NCBI GenBank assembly: GCA_017998575.1
Contig: JAGOCV010000098.1
Span: forward strand, 1-12,345
Reading direction: 5' to 3'
Source: Burkholderiaceae bacterium
GTDB taxonomy: Bacteria > Pseudomonadota > Gammaproteobacteria > Burkholderiales > Burkholderiaceae
DNA length: 12,345 bases
A program made the position numbers and the translations under genes. The notes under the pieces are model-generated. The model made no database searches, was not told where the DNA came from, and worked only from the letters and a program-made list of their open reading frames with translations. Each line of letters opens with the position of its first letter. Position 1 is the first letter of the stretch. Shown here piece by piece: positions 6,651 to 12,345 of the stretch.

Positions 6651-7523
6651 GCCGAAGAAGGTCGAGAACCACGTGAGGTTCTTCTGCGCTCGGATCAGCC
6701 GCAGCGAATTGGCCAGCACATTGGCGAAGCGCTCGGCGAGGTTGCGGTGCTCCACCGGCTCGCCCTTGTCCAGCGCGATCGATTCGCTGTATTCGCGCAC
6801 GCGGATCATGTGGTGGCGGAAGTCGGCCTCCAGCCGCTGCTGGCGGAAGTTCAGCCAGATCTGCGAACGCCCGATGTAGTGCGCCAGCACGCTGCCCACC
6901 ACGCAATACAGCACGGCCATCCACACCATGAATCCGCTGATGGTGTAGTGCTGGCCGCGCCAATCGAAGCCGAACGCGCCCGAGAGCGACCACAGGATGC
7001 CGACGAAGCTCGCCAGCGTGACCACGGCATTGAGCAACCCCATCGACAGGCTCACCGAATAGGTGGTGAACAGGTTGAGGTCTTCCTGGATGCGCTGGTC
7101 GGGGTTGTCGGCGGCTTCGCGCCCGGGTGTGAAGCGCGCGAGTTCCATGCGATAGAACGCCTGGCCGGCCAGCCAGCGTTGCAGGTACTCGCGCGTCATC
7201 CACTGGCGCCAGCGCAGCTCCAGCATCTGCGTGAGATAGAAACGGTAGACGGCGATCACCACATAGATCAGGGCCAGCCAGGCGAAGCGTCCGAGTTGCG
7301 CCCAGAACACGGGCTGGTCGCGCTTTTCCAGTGCGTCGTAGAACACGCGGTACCAGTCGTTGATCTGCACCAGCATGTACACGGCCGCGAGGTTGAGCAG
7401 GATGATGGCGGCGAGCAGGCCGCGCGCCTTCCACTTCTCGTCTGACCTGAAATACGGCGCGGCCAGCGCGCAGACGCGGCGGGCCGTGGCAGCGGCCTGG
7501 CGGAACCTGCCTTCAGTGCTCAT
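6648..7523 (-). CDS. Membrane-domain fragment of the split SbmA/YddA-like ABC transporter
   Basis: The 291 codons before the amber stop encode most of the membrane domain. Hydrophobic helices lie near 36-55, 78-98, 158-180 and 195-216. The signature ADNPDQRIQED (138-148) is typical of the ABC_membrane_2/ABCD group, and EYSESIAL (244-251) matches the family's EAA-like loop (SESIAL). A further helix begins where the stop falls, so the fragment alone is unlikely to make a working channel. ATG 7523 starts MSTEGRFRQAAATARR; the ribosome site is not obvious. The known relatives import peptides or vitamin-like molecules or act on fatty acyl compounds, so the substrate cannot be told from sequence. 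It reads in the same direction as ilvA and the nucleotidase, 101 bp after the latter; the gap holds a 10-bp palindrome CGCCCGGGCG (7610-7619). Confidence 0.75.
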   Translation of the reverse strand: MSTEGRFRQAAATARRVCALAAPYFRSDEKWKARGLLAAIILLNLAAVYMLVQINDWYRVFYDALEKRDQPVFWAQLGRFAWLALIYVVIAVYRFYLTQMLELRWRQWMTREYLQRWLAGQAFYRMELARFTPGREAADNPDQRIQEDLNLFTTYSVSLSMGLLNAVVTLASFVGILWSLSGAFGFDWRGQHYTISGFMVWMAVLYCVVGSVLAHYIGRSQIWLNFRQQRLEADFRHHMIRVREYSESIALDKGEPVEHRNLAERFANVLANSLRLIRAQKNLTWFSTFFG

Positions 7524-7624
7524 GTGGGAAACCCCGTTGTTGTGCTTCGCGCCATCGTAGCGCCGGGGTGCACGCAGCGGCTTAGACGACGCTGAGAACA
7601 GCCCGCAGCCGCCCGGGCGCCCGG

Positions 7625-8527
7625 TCAGGCCGGATTGGCAATGCCCGAGCTCACGTGGCCGGCCGGCACGTGGCGCGCGGCCGAGGCGACGTGGCCCGTC
7701 TGGTCGTCGAAGAAAAAGTCCGGCTCGAACTCGCGCAGGAAGAAGCCTTTGTCGAGCCCGCCCAGGAACATGGCCTCGTCCACCGTCACGCCCCAGTCGA
7801 GCAGGGTGCGGATCGCGCGTTCGTGCGCCGGTGACGACCGCGCGGTCACCAGCGCCGTGCGGATGCGCATGCCCGAGGCGTCGGCCTGTTGCTGCAGCTT
7901 GTGCAGCGCGGCCAGCAACGGTTTGAACGGGCCTTCGGCCAGTGGCTGCGCGGCCTTGCTGCTTTCGTGTTCCTGGAAAGCCGCCAGGCCCTGAGCTTGG
8001 TACACGCGCTCGGCCTCGTCGGAGAACAGCACGGCGTCGCCGTCGAAGGCGATGCGCACCTCGCGTGGGTAGGTGTCGCCGGCCGGCGTGGCGTCGGTCA
8101 TCACGCGCGCGGCCGGGAAGCCGATCGACAGTGCCTGCCGCACATCGGCCTCGTTGGCCGAGAGGAAAAGATGCGCGCCCAGTGGGCGCAGGTAGCCGAA
8201 CGGATCGCGTCCACGCGTGAACACGCCGCGCTCTATGCGCAGGCCTGCGGTGCGCGCCGAGGCAAACACGCGCATGCCGCTGGCGGGGTCGTTGCGCGAG
8301 AGCATGACCACTTCCACGCGCTGCGTGTCGGTGGTGTTGAACGCCATCAGCTTCTTGACCAGCGGGAACGCGATGCCGGGGCGCGCCGGCTGGGTCAGAC
8401 GGTCGAGCTGGTGGCGCATGTAGGCAGCCTCGTCACCGGCTTCCCAGATACGGTTCTCCTCCTCGAAATCGAACAGCGCGCGCGAAGAGATCGCGACGAC
8501 CAGCTTGCCTTCGAGGGATGCGCCCAT
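7625..8527 (-). CDS. 5'-nucleotidase of the cytosolic NT5C1 (cN-I) type
   Basis: A 300-residue HAD-fold phosphatase that removes the 5'-phosphate of nucleoside monophosphates. AISSRALFDFEEEN (12-25) is the family's opening signature. FDGDAVLFSDEAE (161-173) carries the DxD pair Asp162 and Asp164, expected nucleophile and acid/base; LVTARSSPAHERA (226-238) is HAD motif II with its Thr; and FFFDDQTGHV (271-280, Asp274/Asp275) is motif IV. The length suits bacterial members, and there is no signal peptide, so it is cytoplasmic. It starts 24 bp after the ilvA stop on the same strand and is probably co-transcribed with it. No strong ribosome site precedes ATG 8527. The exact nucleotide preference is not visible. 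Confidence 0.92.
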   Translation of the reverse strand: MGASLEGKLVVAISSRALFDFEEENRIWEAGDEAAYMRHQLDRLTQPARPGIAFPLVKKLMAFNTTDTQRVEVVMLSRNDPASGMRVFASARTAGLRIERGVFTRGRDPFGYLRPLGAHLFLSANEADVRQALSIGFPAARVMTDATPAGDTYPREVRIAFDGDAVLFSDEAERVYQAQGLAAFQEHESSKAAQPLAEGPFKPLLAALHKLQQQADASGMRIRTALVTARSSPAHERAIRTLLDWGVTVDEAMFLGGLDKGFFLREFEPDFFFDDQTGHVASAARHVPAGHVSSGIANPA

Positions 8528-8551
8528 GATCGTGCCGAGTGGGTTGCCAGT

Positions 8552-10096
8552 TCAGGCCTGCAGGAACAGGCGGTAGACCGGGTTGTGGGTCTCCTCGACG
8601 TGCGGGTAGCCCAGCGTGTCGAGGAACCGTGCGAAGGCCTTTTCCTCGGCCGCCGGCACCTGCAGGCCCACGAGGATGCGGCCGTAGTCGGCACCCTGAT
8701 TCCGGTAGTGGAACAGGCTGATGTTCCAGTTGGGCTTCATGAGCGAGAGGAACTTCATCAGCGCGCCCGGCCGCTCGGGAAACACGAAGCGCAGCAGGCG
8801 TTCGTCGCGCGCCAGCTGGGAATGGCCGCCCACCATGTGGCGGATGTGTTCCTTGGCCAGCTCGTCGTGCGTGAGGTCGAGCGTCTCGAAGCCATGGCGG
8901 CTGAAGTTGGCCGAGATCTTCTGCGACTCGCCGCGCGCCGTCGTCGTGAGGCCCACGAACACGTGCGCCTTCTTCGAATCGCTGATGCGGTAGTTGAACT
9001 CGGTCACATTGCGCTGGCCACCGGGCAGGGCGCCCACCAGCTCGCAGAAGCGGCGGAAGCTGCCGCGCTCCTCGGGAATGGTCACGGCGAACAGTGCCTC
9101 GCGCTCCTCGCCCACCTCGGCGCGCTCGGCCACGAAGCGCAGCCGGTCGAAGTTCATGTTGGCGCCGCACAGGATGGCGGCATAGGTTTCGCCTTTGGTC
9201 TTGTGCGTGGCCACGTACTGCTTGATGGCCGCCACGGCCAGCGCACCCGAGGGCTCGACGATGCTGCGCGTGTCGACGAACACGTCCTTGATCGCTGCGC
9301 ACACGGCGTCGGTGTCGACACGGATGAAACCATCGACCAGGCCACGCGCGATGCGGAAGGTTTCCTCGCCCACGAGCTTCACCGCCGTGCCATCCGAGAA
9401 CAGGCCCACGTCCGGCAACGTGACGCGCTTCTTTGCCTCGACCGACCGCATCATCGCGTCGGAGTCGCTCATCTGCACGCCGATCACCTTGACCTCGGGA
9501 CGCACGGCCTTGATGTAGTTGGCTACGCCCGAAATCAGGCCGCCGCCGCCGATGGCGACGAAAACCGCGTCGAGCGGGCCCTGGTGCTGGCGCAGGATCT
9601 CCATGGCGATCGTGCCCTGGCCGGCGATCACGTCCGGATCGTCGAAGGGATGCACGAAGGTCAGGCCCTGCTTCTTTTCGAGTTCGACGGCGTGGTCGTA
9701 GGCGTCGGTGTAGCTGTCGCCGTGCAGCACCACATCGCCGCCCAGCGCGCGCACGGCATCGATCTTGACCTGCGGCGTCGTGGTCGGCATCACTATCACC
9801 GCCCGCGTGCCCAGCTTGTGCGCACCCAGCGCCACGCCCTGAGCATGGTTGCCGGCCGAGGCGCAGATCACGCCATTCCTGAGTTGCGCCGGCGTGAGCT
9901 GCGCCATCTTGTTGTATGCACCACGCAGCTTGAAGCTGAACACAGGCTGCGTGTCCTCGCGCTTGAGCAGCACCTTGTTGTGCAGCCGGCGGCTGAGGTT
10001 CTTCGCGGGTTCCAGCGGGGTTTCATGGGCCACGTCGTAGACGCGGGCCGTGAGGATTTTCTTGAGATAGTCGGCGGGTTTGAGAGGGCGGGGCAT
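8552..10096 (-). CDS. ilvA: Threonine ammonia-lyase, biosynthetic (threonine deaminase)
   Basis: A 514-residue PLP enzyme that turns L-threonine into 2-oxobutanoate and ammonia, the first committed step of isoleucine synthesis. In the catalytic domain (about 1-325), KREDTQPVFSFKLRGAYN (45-62) carries the PLP lysine Lys56, ASAGNHAQGVA (79-89) binds substrate, GGGGL (183-187) holds the PLP phosphate, and CGANMNFDRLR (310-320) closes the domain. Two ACT-like regulatory modules follow (about 331-403 and 427-501; note PEERGSFRRF and PERPGALMKF), so the enzyme is the long allosteric form subject to isoleucine inhibition and valine activation, unlike the short catabolic TdcB. ATG 10096 gives the usual N-terminus MPRPLKPADYLKKILTARVY. 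The 80 bp upstream to the porin terminator should hold its promoter; I see no clear -35/-10 pair and no isoleucine-rich leader peptide. Confidence 0.97.
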   Translation of the reverse strand: MPRPLKPADYLKKILTARVYDVAHETPLEPAKNLSRRLHNKVLLKREDTQPVFSFKLRGAYNKMAQLTPAQLRNGVICASAGNHAQGVALGAHKLGTRAVIVMPTTTPQVKIDAVRALGGDVVLHGDSYTDAYDHAVELEKKQGLTFVHPFDDPDVIAGQGTIAMEILRQHQGPLDAVFVAIGGGGLISGVANYIKAVRPEVKVIGVQMSDSDAMMRSVEAKKRVTLPDVGLFSDGTAVKLVGEETFRIARGLVDGFIRVDTDAVCAAIKDVFVDTRSIVEPSGALAVAAIKQYVATHKTKGETYAAILCGANMNFDRLRFVAERAEVGEEREALFAVTIPEERGSFRRFCELVGALPGGQRNVTEFNYRISDSKKAHVFVGLTTTARGESQKISANFSRHGFETLDLTHDELAKEHIRHMVGGHSQLARDERLLRFVFPERPGALMKFLSLMKPNWNISLFHYRNQGADYGRILVGLQVPAAEEKAFARFLDTLGYPHVEETHNPVYRLFLQA

Positions 10097-10149
10097 TTAG
10101 AGCGAATGATAGCGATGCCTAGATCACGCCATTCGTCCGCTCTGCGCCA

Positions 10150-10162
10150 AGCATCAAATGCT
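10150..10162. repeat. Small inverted repeat upstream of ilvA
   Basis: AGCAT and ATGCT are separated by CAA, 54 bases before the ilvA start and between it and the porin terminator. It could be a regulator site or a short hairpin. Nothing else supports a role. Confidence 0.3.
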
Positions 10163-10176
10163 GGCTTGCAAATAAG

Positions 10177-10205
10177 AAACGGCCGCGCTTATGGCGCGGC
10201 CGTTT
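10177..10205 (-). terminator. Rho-independent terminator of the porin gene
   Basis: The arms AAACGGCCGCGC (10177-10188) and GCGCGGCCGTTT (10194-10205) pair perfectly over 12 bp with a 5-base loop. Read on the minus strand the stem ends in TTT followed by CTTATTT, giving the T-rich tail a terminator needs. It lies 31 bases past the porin TAA-side end and insulates ilvA from porin transcription. It may also work weakly in the other direction. Confidence 0.85.
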
Positions 10206-10235
10206 GGTTGTGTGCGAGTTCTGCGGTCTTTTAGG

Positions 10236-11498
10236 TCAGAACACGTGGCTCACAGTGAGGGCAAGAGCGCGCTGCTTGGTTGTGTCGATGTCGGCAAAGC
10301 CAGTGCCGCGGTCCCACGACTCTTGTTTATAGAAGCCATAGGCCGACTGGACCCAAGTGCGCTTGCTCAGGTTGTGGCGGTAGCCAATAGAGAAGGCGCG
10401 CTCCTTGCCGCCAACTGTGTCACCCGCAGCAAGAACGCTCGTGCCATTGACGGATGCGCCAAAGCTTGTTTTGCTATTTCCATACTCGGCGAACAGAAGG
10501 CCGTTGGTGCTCAAGGGTGCGGTAGCTCCCAGAGACCACGCCTTTTCCGTGACTGCGGCGTGGCCGACCACGCCTGGTGTGGTGCTGGACAGTGCCGATT
10601 TGTCACGGGTGTAGCTGACGAAGGGCTTGACGAAGCCAAGGTCATAGGCTGTCGACAGCACCCATGTCTTCCGGTCTGCGCCGATGTCGCTGACAAACGC
10701 GCCAGTGGTGAAGTTGCTTGTGCGCAAGCCCACCTTGCGCTGATCGTAGCCAACGCCCACGTACAGCGGACCTGCGTTGTAGTTCAGCGCAAGGCTCGAG
10801 CCCATGTTGGATTTGCTTTCAACAGCATTGGCCCCACTTGTTGTTGTGCCGCGAGCTTCTGGCGCCGCGAGCAACACCTCTGCCGTAAAGCCGCCGAAAT
10901 CTGGGGTGGCATAGCGCACCGAATTGCTCGAGCGCACGCCGCCGGCCGCCGGTATCACGATCGCGCCCGCGTCGGTGATGCCATTCATCGCCCCCATGGC
11001 CTGCCCGGCGCCTTGCACCTTGAACGCGGGATTCACTTGGCGTCCGGCGGTGACTTCGCCGAAGCCTCCCTTCAGGCCAACGATCGCGGTACGGCTGAAC
11101 AGATTGCCCCCGCCGTTGCCGGACGAGCCGTCATCGATGTTGACGCCCGCTTCCAGTTGAAACAGCGCCGAAAGGCCGCCACCAAGGTCTTCCGTGCCGC
11201 GCAGGCCGAAGCGGGAAGAGCCGTCGCCGAGGCTGTTTCCGTCTTGCAGTGCAAACGACGGTTTGCTGACGCCGGTTTGCTGCGGCGTCGCGGCCAGCCC
11301 GATTGCTCCTGCATTGAAGGCGCCGGCCAAGCCTGTGATCTCTGCAGCAGACAGTCCCAAGAGGTTGCTGTTCTGGAACGTGGTGTTGCGTGTCGTGACG
11401 TTGCCGACGGTCGACGTGGATGAGAACTCATTCTTGCGGCCAAACTCGACGGTGGCTTCGGCCCGCCCGTAGAGGGTCACGCTCGATTGAGCTTGCAC
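10236..11498 (-). CDS. Gram-negative general porin (Burkholderiales type), 5' end damaged
   Basis: An outer-membrane trimeric beta-barrel that lets small hydrophilic solutes diffuse through. The mature protein begins QSSVTLYGRAEATVEF, the standard first strand of Burkholderiales porins. SRFGLRGTEDLGGGLSALFQLE is the next conserved hairpin, FSRTAIVGLKGGFGEVTAGRQ leads to loop 3, and the protein ends LALTVSHVF with the C-terminal Phe used by the BAM machinery. About 417 mature residues is somewhat long for the family, through extended loops rich in Gly, Ser, Thr and Ala. The given start is only a GTG inside the signal peptide cleavage region (VQA-QSS). Upstream the frame continues as a convincing signal peptide core but meets TAA at 11555-11553 with no start codon between, so export as it stands is doubtful. 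A strong terminator follows. Confidence 0.9.
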   Translation of the reverse strand: MQAQSSVTLYGRAEATVEFGRKNEFSSTSTVGNVTTRNTTFQNSNLLGLSAAEITGLAGAFNAGAIGLAATPQQTGVSKPSFALQDGNSLGDGSSRFGLRGTEDLGGGLSALFQLEAGVNIDDGSSGNGGGNLFSRTAIVGLKGGFGEVTAGRQVNPAFKVQGAGQAMGAMNGITDAGAIVIPAAGGVRSSNSVRYATPDFGGFTAEVLLAAPEARGTTTSGANAVESKSNMGSSLALNYNAGPLYVGVGYDQRKVGLRTSNFTTGAFVSDIGADRKTWVLSTAYDLGFVKPFVSYTRDKSALSSTTPGVVGHAAVTEKAWSLGATAPLSTNGLLFAEYGNSKTSFGASVNGTSVLAAGDTVGGKERAFSIGYRHNLSKRTWVQSAYGFYKQESWDRGTGFADIDTTKQRALALTVSHVF

Positions 11499-11579
11499 GG
11501 CACCACCGATAATGGACAGTGTAGCCAGAGCAACTAGAGCGCACCGGGGACTTTACTTGACTTTGTTTAACAAAAACAT
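11499..11579 (-). other. Porin signal peptide remnant with in-frame TAA
   Basis: Upstream of the porin body, in the same frame, the minus strand reads MFLLNKVK from ATG 11579, then TAA (11555-11553), then SPRCALVALATLSIIGGA leading to VQA, the cleavage site, and mature QSS. Without the TAA this would be a normal signal peptide: basic stretch, 14-residue hydrophobic core, small-X-Ala cleavage site. No ATG, GTG or TTG lies between the TAA and the core. ATG 11579 also lacks a Shine-Dalgarno (preceding bases ACAACTCC), whereas porins usually have a strong one. Either a single-base nonsense change or replacement of the native 5' end fits. Confidence 0.72.
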
Positions 11580-11600
11580 GGAGTTGTGTTCAAATCTTTC
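11556..11600. promoter_or_regulatory. AT-rich divergent region between porin and integrase, with a 13-bp palindrome
   Basis: A short AT-rich island in otherwise GC-rich DNA lies between two divergent genes, as expected for promoters. It contains TTTGTT-T-AACAAA (11562-11574), a perfect 6-bp inverted repeat around one central base, which is the form of a small dimeric repressor site. A TTGACT (11557-11562) could be a -35 for the integrase, but no good -10 follows at 16-18 bases. Confidence 0.4.
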
Positions 11601-12345
11601 ATGCAGAAGATGCTGACTAACTACACTGTCTCGCTTGCAGATCTCCAGGCGCCGCCAGAGGATTTCCTGGTGGCGGCGGCGGGGCAGCCCGTGGCTGTGC
11701 TGGATCAGAACCGCCCGCTTTTCTACGTCGTCGGGCCGCAGTTGTTGCAGGCCTTGATGTCCGGCGCAGCCGGGGCCGGACCGGCGCTGCCGGGGGCCGG
11801 GGCGCATAAGCGGACCTCGGTCGCGCTCCTGCCTGCGGGCGCTCCGCTGTTCTCCGAGGTGGCGGCCAAGTTGCTGGCGTTGGAGGCCGACCGCGCGCGG
11901 CGCGGTGCGCTGAGTACCGAATCGGTGCAGATCATGCGCAACCGGCTCGATGCGCATCTGCTGCCCGTGTTCGGCCACTTGCCGGTCGACGACGTGGGGC
12001 AGGAGCACATCGAAGCGTTCATGGAACGCATGGGAGATCAGGAGGTGTCGTCGACCACCATCTCCCAGTATCTGGTGATCCTGCGCAAGGCGATGAAGCT
12101 GGCGCTCTCGCGCAAATGGATCAACGAGATACCCGAAATCCCGCGCGTGGCGATCACCAGCCAGCCGCGCTCCACATTCACGGTGGACCAATACGGCCGC
12201 ATGCTGCGTACCGCCCGGCGCCTGTGGCGTGAGCAGGCCGAGGCGCCCAGCATCAAGCAGGGCGAGGGCAAGCGCGAGCGCTTCTGGGTGACGGCGCGCT
12301 ACCGCACGCTGCCGCCCGATCTGTACTGGGTGATCGGCTTCATGG
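11601..12345 (+). CDS. Tyrosine-recombinase-like integrase with Phd-like N-terminal module (C-terminus off right edge)
   Basis: A site-specific recombinase/integrase of which 248 codons are visible. Residues 5-53 (LTNYTVSLADLQAPPEDFL, then GQPVAVLDQNRPLFYVVGPQLLQALM) look like a Phd/YefM antitoxin fold: a strand with a 'sl..l' start, then 'g.PVav...rP.fyvv' and a helix. A linker rich in Gly, Ala and Pro follows (54-82). About 84-171 is the SAM-like core-binding domain (LLALEADRARRGALS...IMRNRLDAHLLPVFGHLPVDDV...ISQYLVILRKAMKLALSRKWI). From about 190 the catalytic domain begins (FTVDQYGRMLRTARRLW), but the window ends at GFM, before the catalytic Arg and the His-x-x-Arg and Tyr motifs, so activity cannot be judged. 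ATG 11601 or 11610 (MLTNYTVS) could be the start; GTG 11586 is also in frame and none has a good ribosome site. It is divergent from the damaged porin and may mark the edge of a mobile element. Confidence 0.87.
   Translation, partial: MQKMLTNYTVSLADLQAPPEDFLVAAAGQPVAVLDQNRPLFYVVGPQLLQALMSGAAGAGPALPGAGAHKRTSVALLPAGAPLFSEVAAKLLALEADRARRGALSTESVQIMRNRLDAHLLPVFGHLPVDDVGQEHIEAFMERMGDQEVSSTTISQYLVILRKAMKLALSRKWINEIPEIPRVAITSQPRSTFTVDQYGRMLRTARRLWREQAEAPSIKQGEGKRERFWVTARYRTLPPDLYWVIGFM

Larger units (their letters stand above)
5769..7523 (-). pseudogene. SbmA/YddA-like ABC transporter (membrane plus ATPase) split by an in-frame amber codon
   Basis: A single reading frame of 584 residues would encode a fused membrane and ATPase half-transporter of the ABC_membrane_2 group (SbmA/BacA, YddA, ABCD-like). 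The frame is kept from 7523 to 5769 except for one TAG at 6650-6648 (codon 292). Around it the protein reads WFSTFFG, stop, [12 protein letters not shown]. Relatives usually have Gln there (typically YGQAAV-type), and CAG to TAG is one transition. No frameshift is needed, and both sides keep all expected motifs. The stop falls at the start of a transmembrane helix, so the membrane part ends one or two helices short. Most likely this is a recent nonsense mutation or a base-call error; suppression of the amber codon is less likely. Its end overlaps queC by 19 bp tail to tail. Confidence 0.85.

Noticed and set aside
7889..10234. A 781-codon open frame on the plus strand opposite ilvA and the nucleotidase
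   Set aside because: It lies antisense to two clearly recognised genes, its product is rich in His, Arg, Ala and Val with no motif, and such frames are expected opposite GC-rich coding sequence.
10191..11423. A 410-codon plus-strand frame opposite the porin
   Set aside because: The minus-strand frame encodes a typical porin with terminator; the plus-strand frame begins inside that terminator and resembles nothing.
11553..12191. A 212-codon minus-strand frame opposite the integrase that runs to the TAA before the porin core
   Set aside because: It is antisense to the recognisable recombinase core domain. It only shares its last codons with the porin remnant, so a fusion of it to the porin is not credible.
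1..12345. Search for CRISPR arrays, tRNA or rRNA genes, insertion-sequence ends and tandem repeats
   Set aside because: None was visible by eye. Most of the sequence is accounted for by coding regions and the gaps are short, though a tRNA-scan and covariance-model search would be needed to be sure.

Overview
The window reads as chromosomal DNA of a high-GC betaproteobacterium, most likely Burkholderiales and probably Comamonadaceae-like. The grounds are the Burkholderiales-type porin, the biosynthetic IlvA with two C-terminal ACT modules, the 24-residue membrane peptide, the high GC content and dense coding. This placement comes from the look of the proteins, not from a search.

Layout. (1) 1-959, minus strand: a single-domain ModE-type regulator, then the N-terminal 163 codons of the molybdate permease ModB, which runs off the left edge. 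(2) 1070-4993, plus strand: a DNA-handling block with a poxvirus-like type IB topoisomerase, a 24-residue membrane peptide with a strong ribosome binding site, a strong hairpin, and a three-domain LigD (phosphoesterase, ligase, polymerase). No Ku gene is visible. (3) 5089-5787, plus: QueC of the queuosine/7-deazaguanine pathway. Its stop overlaps by 19 bp the end of the convergent ABC gene. (4) 5769-10096, minus: ilvA, a cytosolic-type 5'-nucleotidase 24 bp downstream of it, then an SbmA/YddA-like transporter (membrane plus ATPase). The transporter is split by one in-frame amber codon where a glutamine would fit. (5) 10236-11579, minus: a general porin with its own terminator. Its mature part is intact, but the signal peptide has an in-frame TAA and no usable start codon. 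(6) 11601 to the right edge, plus: the N-terminal part of a tyrosine-recombinase-like integrase. It begins with a module resembling Phd/YefM antitoxins, and the edge cuts it before the catalytic residues.

Most genes are housekeeping or metabolic. The points that deserve attention are two independent premature stops in transport genes, the unusual front end of the integrase beside the damaged porin start, the TopIB/LigD neighbourhood, and a possible ModE operator with a 12-codon leader directly before modB. No tRNA, rRNA, CRISPR array or insertion-sequence ends were recognised. No gene-free stretch exceeds 300 bases.
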